A stretch of DNA of 64,000 nucleotides, from positions 372,001 to 436,000 of the forward strand of contig NZ_JAEACT010000002.1 of NCBI RefSeq assembly GCF_021432385.1, in the 5' to 3' direction. Below the pieces are notes generated by a model, which was not told the origin of the DNA, made no database searches, and saw nothing but the letters and a program-made list of their open reading frames with translations. Position numbers and translations under genes: made by a program. Of this stretch, positions 51,399 to 61,152 are shown one piece after another. The DNA comes from Clostridium hydrogenum. Lineage in GTDB: Bacteria; Bacillota; Clostridia; Clostridiales; Clostridiaceae. Every line of letters starts with the position of its first letter. Within the stretch, counting starts at the first letter, position 1.

Positions 51399-52817
51399 TT
51401 AAAATTTAAAAATTAATGTTTTCACTACTACAGGAATAACTCCAGCTACTGGCTTTCCTATATCTATATAGTCTCCATTGCTAGTTGAAATTCCATCTAT
51501 ACAAATTACTTTCTTTTTTGCTCCAAGTTTGTTTTTTATTGTCTGCCCCAATGCCTTTGAAAAATCATTTTCAACTACCACTATTATTGGCTCATTATCT
51601 AAACTTCCAAAGCCCTTAATAATTTCATCTGCCATGATTTTTATTTGAGAATATGAAGGATTTTTAGGTCCTGTAAACGCCACCGCTACAGGTCTTCCTT
51701 CATATACACTTATACCCGATAAAATGGATGCCCCCATATTTTGAATATTATCGCTTTCAAAATAGCTACTTGATATCTCTACTATAGGTACATTTTTTAT
51801 AGGAAGTATTTCCTCGTCAAAAATCACTGTACTTCCACTTACACTTATAGAGTGATTACCTGCCCCAATTACAGTAGCTCTTATTTTTTCCTTTGGTGCG
51901 ATAACTTTGCCCGTATATCCCTCAAATGCTTTTCTTATTGAATACCCCAAAAGTGGACCTATGTCCCCAAACTTTATTACTTCTTCTATATTTCCTACTT
52001 CCTTATCATCATAAACGTACTCTGAAACTCCCCCTGAAAATGTAATATAGTCTGCTTTAATTCCTTTATTCATATGTCCAATAAAAAGTTTATTATTATA
52101 ATTAGATATTTCATCAAAGCCAGCTAGCCTAACAAACATTTTTGCCATCTCATCTGTAAGCTTTTTTATCTCATTAAACTCTGGCGTATATCCAATTTTA
52201 ATATTTAAACTCAAGTTATTAATAATAAATTTTATTTTTTCAGATATGTATACAACCTTTTTTAACCCATTAAATTTAATAAGACGTCCCCCTAAATCTA
52301 ATGCAAAACAGTCTTCTCTTTCACCACAATTAAATAAACATGCATTTGTAGTGCCCCCTCCTACATCGAAATTAACAACTCTTTTTTTTAAGTTCTTGGA
52401 TATTTCATAAGCTCCTGCCCCAAAGCCAGCGAGAATTGATTCCAAATCCGGTCCTGCTAGTGCAACCACAAAATCCCCTAAAATATCCGATAATTCATGA
52501 GCTATAATTTCTGCATTATCTTTTCTTGCAGTTTCTCCAGTAATTATTACTGCCCCTGTAGATATACTGTCTTTATTAATTCCTGCCCTATTAAATTCAT
52601 CTTTAACTATTTTAATAACACCTTTAAAGTCAATGGTATCTTCTAAGGTTAATGGAGTAAAATATATCTGACTCTTATGTAATATCACTTTATCAGTTAT
52701 TTCCACCTTAGGAATGAAAAAGGATGCATTGATATTATTCACTATAAATTTACTAAAAATAACTTGAGTTGTCGTAGTACCAATATCAATTCCCAAGCTA
52801 ACCATTTCATTTCCCAT
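51399..52817 (-). CDS. eutA: Ethanolamine ammonia-lyase reactivating factor
   Basis: A 472-residue ASKHA-fold (actin/Hsp70-like) ATPase that exchanges damaged cobalamin for intact adenosylcobalamin in the lyase. The phosphate-1 loop 'SLGIDIGTTTTQVIFSKF' (about 7-24), 'NFDVGGGTTNACLFNCGERE' (about 168) and 'FSGGVSEYVY' (about 268) are present. First gene of the eut run, 95 bp before eat. The start is at 52817 or four codons downstream; the ribosome site does not decide. Confidence 0.9.
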   Translation of the reverse strand: MGNEMVSLGIDIGTTTTQVIFSKFIVNNINASFFIPKVEITDKVILHKSQIYFTPLTLEDTIDFKGVIKIVKDEFNRAGINKDSISTGAVIITGETARKDNAEIIAHELSDILGDFVVALAGPDLESILAGFGAGAYEISKNLKKRVVNFDVGGGTTNACLFNCGEREDCFALDLGGRLIKFNGLKKVVYISEKIKFIINNLSLNIKIGYTPEFNEIKKLTDEMAKMFVRLAGFDEISNYNNKLFIGHMNKGIKADYITFSGGVSEYVYDDKEVGNIEEVIKFGDIGPLLGYSIRKAFEGYTGKVIAPKEKIRATVIGAGNHSISVSGSTVIFDEEILPIKNVPIVEISSSYFESDNIQNMGASILSGISVYEGRPVAVAFTGPKNPSYSQIKIMADEIIKGFGSLDNEPIIVVVENDFSKALGQTIKNKLGAKKKVICIDGISTSNGDYIDIGKPVAGVIPVVVKTLIFKF

Positions 52818-53154
52818 AAGATCTCACAACCCTTTATTCTTGAAACAATTACTAATTAACAAAGCCCCATTTTATTAATTAGTAGTATGTTTCTCTTAAT
52901 AATTTTGATATATTAATTAAAAACTCGGGGGAATTTTTATTGGATTAACATATCCATGTATATAATATATATCAATTTATCAATGAAGTCAAATATTTTT
53001 TATCAATTCATTAAAACATTGTGTGTTTTTATATAAACAATTTCCAAAATAGCATTTATACATACACAATTAAAATTTTTCTATTTACTATGATAGAAAT
53101 TAATCAATTAGGACGAATTAATATATAGAGGGATCCCGGAAAGGAGATTGTAAA
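52818..53154. promoter_or_regulatory. Divergent intergenic region of eutA and the ECF sigma gene, with a hairpin
   Basis: Within 337 AT-rich bases, ACTAATTAA (52851-52859) and TTAATTAGT (52875-52883) form a 9-bp stem with the loop CAAAGCCCCATTTTA, about 35-65 nt before eutA in its leader. I see no clear EutV (ANTAR) double hairpin or B12 riboswitch. The sigma gene has AAGGAG before its TTG start. Promoters for either gene are not obvious; the sigma gene may depend on its own product. Confidence 0.4.
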
Positions 53155-53718
53155 TTGAAAATTGATGATAAAAATTTTATAAAGCAACTTAAAAACAAAA
53201 ACCCTAAAGCTATGGATTATATAGTTGATATCTATAGCAATCTTCTATACAAAGTTGTATACAGTATTATATTTGAAAACCATGGCGTAAATTCTGTAGA
53301 AGAATGTACAAGCGATGTTTTTATGGCTATCTGGGACAACATAGATTGTTTTGATACAGAAAAAGGTTCTTTTAAAACATGGATTATGACAATTGCAAAA
53401 TTTAAAGCCATTGATTATAAAAGAAAGCTTATGAAGCATTGTGATTACACAGACATAGATGATTTAAATCTTGCTTCTGGTGAGAATATTGAAAATGCTT
53501 TTATATTAAAAGAAAAAAGAAACGAGATATTATCTGCAATAAATGAAATGAAAAAACCTGATAAATATATATTCATAAAAAGATATTTTCTTAATGAAGA
53601 TATTGATTCAATAGCTGAAAGTTTAAGTTTAACAAGGGCTGCAGTAGATAATAGACTTTCTAGAGGGAGAAAGTTATTGAAGAGTAAACTTATTAAAGTT
53701 AATGAGGAGGTTATTTAA
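53155..53718 (+). CDS. ECF-type RNA polymerase sigma factor
   Basis: The 187 residues have sigma region 2 ('YSNLLYKVVYSIIFENHG', 'FDTEKGSFKTWIMTIAKFKA' with the region 2.3/2.4 helix, about 22-90) and region 4 ('SIAESLSLTRAAVDNRLSRG', about 150-170). There is no region 1 or 3, so it is an extracytoplasmic-function sigma factor. TTG start with AAGGAG 8 nt upstream. The downstream gene begins one base after its stop codon and encodes a membrane protein with the DUF4179 domain, the usual anti-sigma partner of this group. Confidence 0.9.
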   Translation: MKIDDKNFIKQLKNKNPKAMDYIVDIYSNLLYKVVYSIIFENHGVNSVEECTSDVFMAIWDNIDCFDTEKGSFKTWIMTIAKFKAIDYKRKLMKHCDYTDIDDLNLASGENIENAFILKEKRNEILSAINEMKKPDKYIFIKRYFLNEDIDSIAESLSLTRAAVDNRLSRGRKLLKSKLIKVNEEVI

Positions 53719-55026
53719 ATGGGTGAAAAAGATATATTTAGAGCTTTTAATAATGTTAATATAGATGAGCATGAATTTGATAATGTTGAAATAAATATGA
53801 ATGATATTCAAAAGAAAAAACTTAAAAATAACTTAAAAGATAAGATAAAAACAAATAAGTTTAAGAAATTAAAAATCTTTGCTGCCAGTGCTGCTGCAGC
53901 CTTAATATGTATTACTGGAATTGGCTACATGAATCCATCTTTTGCATCACAAATTCCAGGTTTAAACCCAATAGTCCAAACCTTAAATTACTATGGGGAC
54001 CAAGGTGAATATGAAAAGTATTCAGAGGTAGTAGATAAAACCGTAACCTTTAATGGTAACTCTTTCACAATAAACAGTGTTGTTTGCGATGAAAACTCTA
54101 TTATAATAGGATATACAATAAAAAGCGACAAAACAATAGATACTGAAAAACTCCCAGGATTTATGCCTTCGTTTAAAATAAACGGCATTCCTATAAATTC
54201 TGGCGGGGGCGGCGCAGATAACGTTACAAATGCTAACACTTACATTGGTACATTTAGCATAGATATGGCAGGAAAATCATACTTTCCAAATAAATTTAAA
54301 TTTGATATGTCTTTCGATTCACTTTTAGGTGTAAAAGGCAATTGGGATTTTAAATTTATAGTTTCTAGAGAAGCTTTAAATAAAGAGACTCATTCATTTA
54401 CACCAAATCTTAATGTAAAATTAAAGAACGCCTCCATAAAAATAAAGAAGGTTTCTCTAACACCAATAAACACAACAATCATATTTGATAGTAATAAAGA
54501 TTTAGGTCCATCAAGCTGGATAATTCTAGATGACAAAGGGAACGAAATATTAGAAAAATGCGGGGAATCATCAAAAAGTCCTTTTACTAATTATGAATAT
54601 ACAAAATATCTTACAAAAGCAAATGGGATTCCAAAATACCTAACAGTTGTGTCTTACCCCGCAGGAGGAAATTCCGGCAATACATCAAAGGACACATTAA
54701 TTCCACTAAACTCAAAACTTCCTTTTAAAGCTAGTCAGGGTAACAACGGAAGTATAACCATAACAGGAATCACTAATTCGGCCGATAAAATTACTATCCA
54801 AGGTATTGCTGAAGGAACTTTTCCTCAAATGCAAATAACTCACACGTACCTTATAGGGCTAAATCCAGAGGCTAAATTTCAACCTCACATAGAAAAAATA
54901 TCTGCCAATAAATATAAATTCACACTGGAATATAGTAATTTAACTAAAAACAAAATTTATCAAATTAGAGTTGAAAATTTAGATTTTATAAATTACAATT
55001 CAAAATTTACAATACCTTTAAAATAG
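53719..55026 (+). CDS. DUF4179 anti-sigma factor
   Basis: The 435-residue bitopic protein has a ~50-residue cytoplasmic N-terminus (predicted sigma-binding), a membrane helix 'KIFAASAAAALICITGIGYM' (about 52-71), and a DUF4179 region (about 75-175) followed by an immunoglobulin-like beta-rich C-terminal domain outside the cell. It is co-transcribed with the sigma gene, so it probably holds the sigma factor until an envelope signal arrives. The signal and regulon are not visible. The mid region 'NSGGGGADNVTNANTYIGT' is glycine-rich. Confidence 0.85.
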   Translation: MGEKDIFRAFNNVNIDEHEFDNVEINMNDIQKKKLKNNLKDKIKTNKFKKLKIFAASAAAALICITGIGYMNPSFASQIPGLNPIVQTLNYYGDQGEYEKYSEVVDKTVTFNGNSFTINSVVCDENSIIIGYTIKSDKTIDTEKLPGFMPSFKINGIPINSGGGGADNVTNANTYIGTFSIDMAGKSYFPNKFKFDMSFDSLLGVKGNWDFKFIVSREALNKETHSFTPNLNVKLKNASIKIKKVSLTPINTTIIFDSNKDLGPSSWIILDDKGNEILEKCGESSKSPFTNYEYTKYLTKANGIPKYLTVVSYPAGGNSGNTSKDTLIPLNSKLPFKASQGNNGSITITGITNSADKITIQGIAEGTFPQMQITHTYLIGLNPEAKFQPHIEKISANKYKFTLEYSNLTKNKIYQIRVENLDFINYNSKFTIPLK

Positions 55027-55072
55027 AGAAAGTAGCTGTCTCAGTAAAATTATTTTATACGCAAATAATAAA

Positions 55073-55124
55073 TATTGCGAATTAAAGTGTAGTGCAAAAT
55101 CAAATACATCTTTATTTCACAATA
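55073..55124. repeat. Short palindrome matching the outer arms of palindrome copy 3
   Basis: TATTGCGAATTAAAG and CTTTATTTCACAATATA bracket TGTAGTGCAAAATCAAATACA. The same arms form the outermost part of the element at 21692-22017, there separated by about 230 bp of extra palindrome. It is 50 bp after the anti-sigma gene. Confidence 0.6.
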
Positions 55125-55188
55125 TATAATTATTTTTTAATTTAAAACGGTAATTATAACAATTTAAAAACTATTTTTGCATTGCACC

Positions 55189-55423
55189 AAAATTCCGTAG
55201 GCACGGAGGAATTTTTTCCTTAAAACACTGTAATTGTGAAGTAAGAGCGTTTTGGAACGATTTAAATGGCATCTTATAAATCTTAGAGAAATATTTTCAA
55301 AAGCCTTAGAACTTTCAATTGTCTGAACGATAGTGAGTTATTGAAAGTTCTTAGGCTTTTAAAAATATTCCTCTTAGATTTATTGATGCCATTTAATGTT
55401 CCAGAATGCTCTTACTTCACAAT
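55189..55423. repeat. Structured 3'-end palindrome, copy 5
   Basis: The short module TTCCGTAGGCACGGAGGAA is at 55189-55221; after 11 nt the palindrome 55233-55423 begins ATTGTGAAGTAAGAGCGTTT. Its outer arms match copy 2 and its tip (TCAATTGTCTGAACGATAGT, then GAGTTATTGA) is the family core. It ends 4 bp from the stop codon of the KimA-like gene. Confidence 0.85.
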
Positions 55424-55427
55424 AATT

Positions 55428-57254
55428 TTAGATTCCATACGGCACAGTTATTATTGTAACCTTATCATCCTGAAGCAAAACATTTTTTAAAAACAATGCA
55501 GTTTGATTATGTAGTATATTTCCCCACCACTTTTTCACAACAAATTGAGGCATAACTACCGTAACTACATCATCTTTATCTGAAGGATGCTCTACAGAAT
55601 GTATATATTCCATCAAAGGCTCTTCTATATTTCTATATGGTGACTCTCTTATTACAAGTGGCACATCAATTTTATAAGCTTCCCACTTCTCTTTAAGCTT
55701 CTCAGTTTCACCTTCATCAAAAGACACATGAAAAGCAACTATATCATTTGATAAACACCTTGCATAATTAATAGTCTTTATAACCGACTTATTTAATCCA
55801 GCTATAGGAACAATAAAATGCCTTGCTTTTTCTGCATCGCACTTAGGGAAATCAACATTCTCCATACTAAGCTGGTTCGCTGTTTCATTATAATGCTTTT
55901 TTATCTTAAGCATACCTGCAACAGTTATTGGTATAATTAAACACACAATCCATGCGCCGTGAATAAACTTAGTATATCCAATTATAATAACTGTTATAAA
56001 GGTCATTACTGCTCCAAGCCCATTTATGCAAGCTTTATGGAACCATCCACTTTCACGTATTTTTACCCACCTTACTACCATTCCCACTTGAGATAGCGTA
56101 AATGAGATGAAAACACCAACCGCATATAATGGAAGTAAATAATGAGTTTCTCCTTGAAATATTATAGTTAAAAGTGATGCACTTGCACTTAATAAAATTA
56201 TCCCATTTGAATAACTTAGCCTATCTCCACGTTTTGTAAACTGTCTTGGCGCATAGCCATCTTTTGCAATTACAGAAAGTAAAAGAGGCATATCCGAAAA
56301 TGAAGTATTAACAGCCATAATAAGTATTAAAGTTGTTGCAAATTGAATCAAATAAAACATAAAACCATTCCCAAACACTTGAAACGCAACTTGAGATATT
56401 ACTGTCTTTTGAAGATTAGGTACCGCATTATATAATGTTATTAAATAAGCCATACCTCCAAATATTATTGCAACAAGAGCTGATAAAAGGAAAAGCACAG
56501 TTTTAGCATTTTTCTGCGCAGGCTTTGCAAAATTAGGTATCCCATTACTTACAGCTTCTACACCCGTAAGTGCCGTACATCCACCTGCAAAAGCTCTAAG
56601 CATGAGCATTGCAGTAATATCACCACTGGCTTTAAGTGTAGTTTGAAAGTTTTGAGGAGTATACCCAAAAATCTTAACTTTAATAATACCATATATTATT
56701 AAAAACAATACTGAAAAAATAAATAAATATGTTGGTATACTAAATATTTTAGCTGATTCACTTATACCTCTTAAGTTACCCACTGCCATAATTAAAATTA
56801 ATATTATAGTTATTGTTACCTTATGCGGCAGTAACGAACTAATAGCAGAAGTTATTGCTGCTGTTCCAGCACTAGCACTAACTGCTACCGTCAATATGTA
56901 ATCTATTATAAGTGCCCCACCTGCTGCAAGTCCGGGTATTGTCCCAAGATTATCTTTTGCAACAATATATGCTCCACCACCATTTGGATAACTATCTATG
57001 GTTTGCCTATATGAAAAGACCAACAAAGCTAAAAGTATAATTATTGCCACTGATACGTAGAACATATATTTATAAGATAAAAGTCCAATTATAGGTACAA
57101 GTACCCACAGTATTTCCTCACCTGCATAAGCCACAGACGATATAGCATCACTTGCTAATGTGGGTAATCCACTAATTACGCCAAATTTTTGACCATGAAT
57201 CTCTTCCGATTTTAACGGTTTTCCTATTAAAAATCCTTTTAGTCTGTTAAACAT
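55428..57254 (-). CDS. kimA: APC-superfamily transporter, KimA (YdaO)-like potassium importer
   Basis: The 608-residue protein has 12 predicted helices (about 30-445) and a ~150-residue cytoplasmic C-terminal domain of USP-like fold ('HFIVPIAGLNKSVIKTINYA', about 480). The first helices, 'FGVISGLPTLASDAISSVAY' and 'SYPNGGGAYIVAKDNLG', fit KimA, the proton/K+ symporter whose activity is controlled by c-di-AMP. Older annotations call this family amino acid permeases. The start at 57254 follows GAGGTG. It lies 46 bp after cinA and is probably co-transcribed; no c-di-AMP riboswitch is seen in front of it. Confidence 0.8.
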   Translation of the reverse strand: MFNRLKGFLIGKPLKSEEIHGQKFGVISGLPTLASDAISSVAYAGEEILWVLVPIIGLLSYKYMFYVSVAIIILLALLVFSYRQTIDSYPNGGGAYIVAKDNLGTIPGLAAGGALIIDYILTVAVSASAGTAAITSAISSLLPHKVTITIILILIMAVGNLRGISESAKIFSIPTYLFIFSVLFLIIYGIIKVKIFGYTPQNFQTTLKASGDITAMLMLRAFAGGCTALTGVEAVSNGIPNFAKPAQKNAKTVLFLLSALVAIIFGGMAYLITLYNAVPNLQKTVISQVAFQVFGNGFMFYLIQFATTLILIMAVNTSFSDMPLLLSVIAKDGYAPRQFTKRGDRLSYSNGIILLSASASLLTIIFQGETHYLLPLYAVGVFISFTLSQVGMVVRWVKIRESGWFHKACINGLGAVMTFITVIIIGYTKFIHGAWIVCLIIPITVAGMLKIKKHYNETANQLSMENVDFPKCDAEKARHFIVPIAGLNKSVIKTINYARCLSNDIVAFHVSFDEGETEKLKEKWEAYKIDVPLVIRESPYRNIEEPLMEYIHSVEHPSDKDDVVTVVMPQFVVKKWWGNILHNQTALFLKNVLLQDDKVTIITVPYGI

Positions 57255-57299
57255 GAATTTCACCTCGCAAGTATTTTATCCAATACATGCGATTATTAA

Positions 57300-58535
57300 T
57301 CATAAAATCATTATTTCTCTTCTGATCCAGTCAAGTGCTTTATTTACAACTCTATTTCTAACTTTCTGCCTATCCCCCGGTATATTAAGCTTTCTTGTTT
57401 TTACAACTCCATTTACATATAAGCCAACATATACAAGTCCAACAGGTTTTTCTTCTGTTCCACCGCCTGGTCCAGCTATGCCAGTTGTTGAAATCCCTAT
57501 GTTTGTATTGGATGTTTTAGCAATTCCCTCAGCCATTTCTGCTGCTGTTTCGCTGCTAACCGCTCCAAACTTATCTAAAGTTTCTTTTTTCACTCCTAGT
57601 CTTTGCATCTTTGCTTCATTGCTATAGGTTACAGCTCCCTGCATAAAAACTTCAGAGATACCAGGATAATTTACAAGTCTACCTGCAAGAAGCCCTCCTG
57701 TACATGATTCTGCCGTTGCTATGGTAAGTTTTTTATCAATAAGAAGCTTGCCTAAAACTTCCTCAAGAGATGTATCACCTACCCCATAAACATTGTCCCC
57801 TAATCTATCACGAACTTCCCTTTCCATAGGTTCAATTAGTTTTAATGCTTCTTCTTCACTATCTGCCTTTGCTGTTATTCTGAAGGTTACTTCATTTTCT
57901 TTTGCATATGGCGCAATAGTTGGATTTATTTGCTTATCCATTATATCCTTGATTTTTTCAGCTGCACTCCCTTCCCCTATTCCAGAAACTCTAAGGACTT
58001 TTGAAACAAGCACACCTTCTTGATATTTCTTTAAGTAAGGTACAACATAATTTTTAAACATCGGTACAACTTCTCTTGGTGGTCCAGGAAGCATAATTAC
58101 ACACTTGCCCTTTTCATCAATAACACAACCTGGTGCTGTACCATGATCATTTTTAAGTATTGTGCAGCTTTCTGGAAAATACGCTTGCTTCTTATTATTA
58201 TTACTTAATGGTACACCTAGTTTTTCAAAGTATTTTACTATAAAATCATAAGATTCCTCATCAAAAACAAGCTTTTTATTAAAGTACTCTGCGGCAGTTT
58301 CCTTAGTTAAGTCATCATCAGTTGGTCCAAGTCCTCCTGTCGTTATGACAATATCCGCTCTCTCAATAGCAAGCTTAAATTCATCCTTAAGTCTATCGAC
58401 ATTATCACCTACTACTGCTTGATGATAAACCGAAAAACCCATATTCGCTAATTCCCTCGATAAAAATTGAGTATTTGTGTTTAAAATATCTCCAAGTAAA
58501 ATTTCTGTTCCTACACATAATATTTCAGCTTTCAC
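57300..58535 (-). CDS. cinA: CinA: competence/damage-inducible protein (NMN amidohydrolase)
   Basis: A 411-residue two-domain protein. The N-terminal molybdopterin-binding-like (COG1058) domain has 'EILCVGTEILLGDILNTNTQ' and 'VITTGGLGPTDDDLTKETAA' (about 64). The C-terminal CinA domain (about 255-405) has 'TIATAESCTGGLLAGRLVNY' and 'STTGIAGPGGGTEEKPVGLV'. In other bacteria it deamidates nicotinamide mononucleotide and hydrolyses ADP-ribose for NAD recycling. GTG start with GGAGGTGGG. Its usual partner recA is not in this window. Confidence 0.93.
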   Translation of the reverse strand: MKAEILCVGTEILLGDILNTNTQFLSRELANMGFSVYHQAVVGDNVDRLKDEFKLAIERADIVITTGGLGPTDDDLTKETAAEYFNKKLVFDEESYDFIVKYFEKLGVPLSNNNKKQAYFPESCTILKNDHGTAPGCVIDEKGKCVIMLPGPPREVVPMFKNYVVPYLKKYQEGVLVSKVLRVSGIGEGSAAEKIKDIMDKQINPTIAPYAKENEVTFRITAKADSEEEALKLIEPMEREVRDRLGDNVYGVGDTSLEEVLGKLLIDKKLTIATAESCTGGLLAGRLVNYPGISEVFMQGAVTYSNEAKMQRLGVKKETLDKFGAVSSETAAEMAEGIAKTSNTNIGISTTGIAGPGGGTEEKPVGLVYVGLYVNGVVKTRKLNIPGDRQKVRNRVVNKALDWIRREIMIL

Positions 58536-58552
58536 TTTTACCCACCTCCTAC

Positions 58553-58900
58553 GTAGATAGACAATTTAAAAAATTAAAATTGCTAATGCCAAATGTATTC
58601 TGTTAAACTAGAATTTGTAGAGCAGAGTACAGATGACGGAGTACAGAGTACAGTGAAGGATGATTTACCTTTCACGATGCTCAGGTAAATCTTAAACTTA
58701 ACTGTATCAGCTTCGCTGAATACCAGTGGCATTGCGTAAGCAATAAAAAATAAGTTTTAAGATTTTTCTACGCCCGCGTAGAAAAATCATCCTTCACTGT
58801 ACTCTGTACTCTGTACTTTGTACTCTGGCTTTTAAATCCCAGTTTTCCAGGATAAGCTTGGTATTTGCAATTTCAATATTCCAAGTTGTATACCTATATT
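58553..58900. repeat. Nested palindrome H7 (GAGTACA flavour) within outer arms
   Basis: The outer arms are GTAGATAGACAATTTAAAAA with ATTGCTAATGCCAAATG, and on the right TTGGTATTTGCAATTTCAAT with GTTGTATACCTATA. The inner element 58619-58828 has AGAGTAC, AGATGAC and GGAGTAC units and AGTGAAGGATGATTT. Its hairpins are GATTTACCT / AGGTAAATC, ATCAGC-TTC-GCTGAAT and GATTTTTCTACGC / GCGTAGAAAAATC. It uses the same two modules as H4 but in reversed order. Confidence 0.8.
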
Positions 58901-58922
58901 ATATCTCTTTATAAAATTTATT

Positions 58923-60938
58923 TTAATACTTAAATTTATCTACTGCTTCTTTTAGCTTTACAACAAATCCATCTAATTTTTCTGCTGCTCCATTAATTTC
59001 ATGCATACTAGCTGTATTTTGTTCCATAGATGCTAAAACTTCTTCTGATGCTGCTGAATTTTCTTCTGTTATTGCCGCAACACTAGTTACATTATCAAGT
59101 GTTGCTTTTGACTTTTTATCCATATTGTTTGATGAAGAAAGAACCATATTTACACTTGAAATAACCTCGGAAAATGAGTTTTCTATTTCAGCAAAGTTTT
59201 TTTCGACTTTCCCAGCAACATTAACGCCATTATTTACATTACTTGTACTATCCTTCATAGAATTAACTATTGTTTCAACTTGATCTTCAATTCCTTTTAT
59301 AAGTTCTATTATTTCCTTTACAGCTTCACCTGATTGTTCAGCTAGATTTTTAACTTCATTTGCAACTACAGCAAAACCCTTACCATGTTCACCAGCTCTC
59401 GCAGCCTCAATCGACGCATTAAGTGCTAGTAAATCAGTTTGACTAGCTATACTACCTATCACATCAACAATCTGACCTATTTTTTTAGAATGCTCATGCA
59501 GATTTTTCACCTCTTGAACATTTATATCATTTGTTTTCTCTATACTTCTGATACTTTCAATAGTTTCTTTAATTCCCACTGCGCCACGATTATTAGCTTC
59601 CTTGCATACCTCAACCAATTTCATCATGTTTTCACATTGCTTAAGCACATCATTTATTTCTAATGAAAGTTCTTCCGTTGCTTTAGATGCTTCTGTAGCA
59701 TTTTCAGCTTGTTTTATCGACGCATCAGATGTCTCCTGCATGCACCTAGCAACTTCATTTGTTAGATGTATACTATCTGAAGTTGTCAAAGTTAAATCTT
59801 TAGATAAACTTTTAACTTCCTTTGTATAACCATCTATATTGCCAATCATTTCTTTTAATTTGTCTACAGTATCATTCAAACTATGAGCGACTTTTCCAAC
59901 TTCATCATGATTTTTCACTTGAATTTTTCCAGTAAGATTTCCAGCTGCAATTTGAGCTGAAAAAGTTGATAATTCAGAAAGCGGATTTGTAAGTTTTTTA
60001 GCTACAAATAAAATTATTAATGAAAAAATAACCGCAATAAGAATTGTTATAAGAATTAATGTATGCATCAACTCTCTAGCTGGAGCAAATAATTCATTTT
60101 CATTAACTACACTTGCTACTCTCCAACCAGATGAATCAATTTTATTGTAAAAAGCTATGTATTTTTCATTACCTTTTGTAAATCTATAAACACCTGATTT
60201 TCCCTTTAACATTTCAGTGCCAAGTGCTTTTTGTGTTTCATCTTTAACTTCAGAGATTTTCTTTTTCATTACTAAACTCTTATCAGGGTCAACTAAAATA
60301 GTGCCATCACTACTTATTAGAAGACTATATCCTTTGTTGCCATACTTAAAAGCCTGCACCTTATTTTGGATATAAGCTAAATTGACTGCCGAAACTGTAA
60401 AACCAACAGATTTCGAATTGTCATCTTTTATTGGTACACCTATTACAACAAGTGTTCTTCCACTACCTTTTGAAATTACTGGATTGGATATGACATATTC
60501 ATTTCCAGCCATAAGTGCTTGATACCACGGTTTTACTTTATTATTTACTACTTTTAACTGATCACCATATGCAACACTCATAACACCGCTATTATCAAAC
60601 AAGCCTCCACCTGCATCATCATATTCATTAGGGTACTTTTCATTATAATATTTCATACGTTGTAAATTAAATTGATTAAATGCTCCTAAATCTGATGTTA
60701 TATTCTTTGCCGTAGGCGTCACTGATGCTTCTCTTACTTCAAGCAACTTACCATTAAGCCATGTGTCTATATTATCTGACATTTTGCTTGTACTTTCTGT
60801 TTTACTTTCTATAAGCTGATCTTCAATAGTGGTATTAAATTTAGCAAAAGCAACATAGCTCAACACAAGCATTCCGGCTATAGCCGTTGGTAATATGCTA
60901 AATAATAATTTTGTTTTAAAAGACAATTTTTTTATCAA
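58923..60938 (-). CDS. Methyl-accepting chemotaxis protein (dCache sensor)
   Basis: A 671-residue chemoreceptor: a first membrane helix (about 10-32), an extracellular dCache-type ligand domain (about 35-290, including '[20 protein letters not shown]'), a second helix (about 293-315), a HAMP domain ('[20 protein letters not shown]') and a long coiled signalling domain whose tip contains '[20 protein letters not shown]'. The start is TTG at 60938 with GGGAGGTG upstream; the frame stays open 18 codons further. It relays an unknown, possibly amino acid-like, signal to CheA/CheW, whose genes are not here. Confidence 0.9.
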   Translation of the reverse strand: MIKKLSFKTKLLFSILPTAIAGMLVLSYVAFAKFNTTIEDQLIESKTESTSKMSDNIDTWLNGKLLEVREASVTPTAKNITSDLGAFNQFNLQRMKYYNEKYPNEYDDAGGGLFDNSGVMSVAYGDQLKVVNNKVKPWYQALMAGNEYVISNPVISKGSGRTLVVIGVPIKDDNSKSVGFTVSAVNLAYIQNKVQAFKYGNKGYSLLISSDGTILVDPDKSLVMKKKISEVKDETQKALGTEMLKGKSGVYRFTKGNEKYIAFYNKIDSSGWRVASVVNENELFAPARELMHTLILITILIAVIFSLIILFVAKKLTNPLSELSTFSAQIAAGNLTGKIQVKNHDEVGKVAHSLNDTVDKLKEMIGNIDGYTKEVKSLSKDLTLTTSDSIHLTNEVARCMQETSDASIKQAENATEASKATEELSLEINDVLKQCENMMKLVEVCKEANNRGAVGIKETIESIRSIEKTNDINVQEVKNLHEHSKKIGQIVDVIGSIASQTDLLALNASIEAARAGEHGKGFAVVANEVKNLAEQSGEAVKEIIELIKGIEDQVETIVNSMKDSTSNVNNGVNVAGKVEKNFAEIENSFSEVISSVNMVLSSSNNMDKKSKATLDNVTSVAAITEENSAASEEVLASMEQNTASMHEINGAAEKLDGFVVKLKEAVDKFKY

Positions 60939-61104
60939 TTTGCCCACCTCCCTACTTAATACTTTATATGTATATATTACAAATTGCAACAAATGTGTCC
61001 TTTATTTCGACAAATATTACTTAGATTTAACCTTTAATCTTATAAACTACTGCTACTTTTTATTATTTTCGCTATACATTAAATTTTTTGATTTTATAAC
61101 TGTA

Positions 61105-61132
61105 TTGTTATATTTGCAGTTTATATTATAAT
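61105..61132 (+). promoter_or_regulatory. Promoter of the dnaD-dnaC pair
   Basis: TTGTTA (61105-61110), 16 nt and TATAAT (61127-61132), 20 bp before the first ATG, giving a very short leader. Confidence 0.6.
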
Positions 61133-61152
61133 ATAGGTATATAATATCTTTT

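Noticed and set aside
52818..53154. EutV/ANTAR antitermination hairpins or a cobalamin riboswitch before eutA
   Set aside because: Only one simple 9-bp hairpin is seen, with no paired-hairpin/terminator overlap and no B12-box-like sequence.
55428..57300. c-di-AMP (ydaO-type) riboswitch before the KimA-like gene
   Set aside because: Only 45 bp separate it from cinA, too little for that riboswitch.
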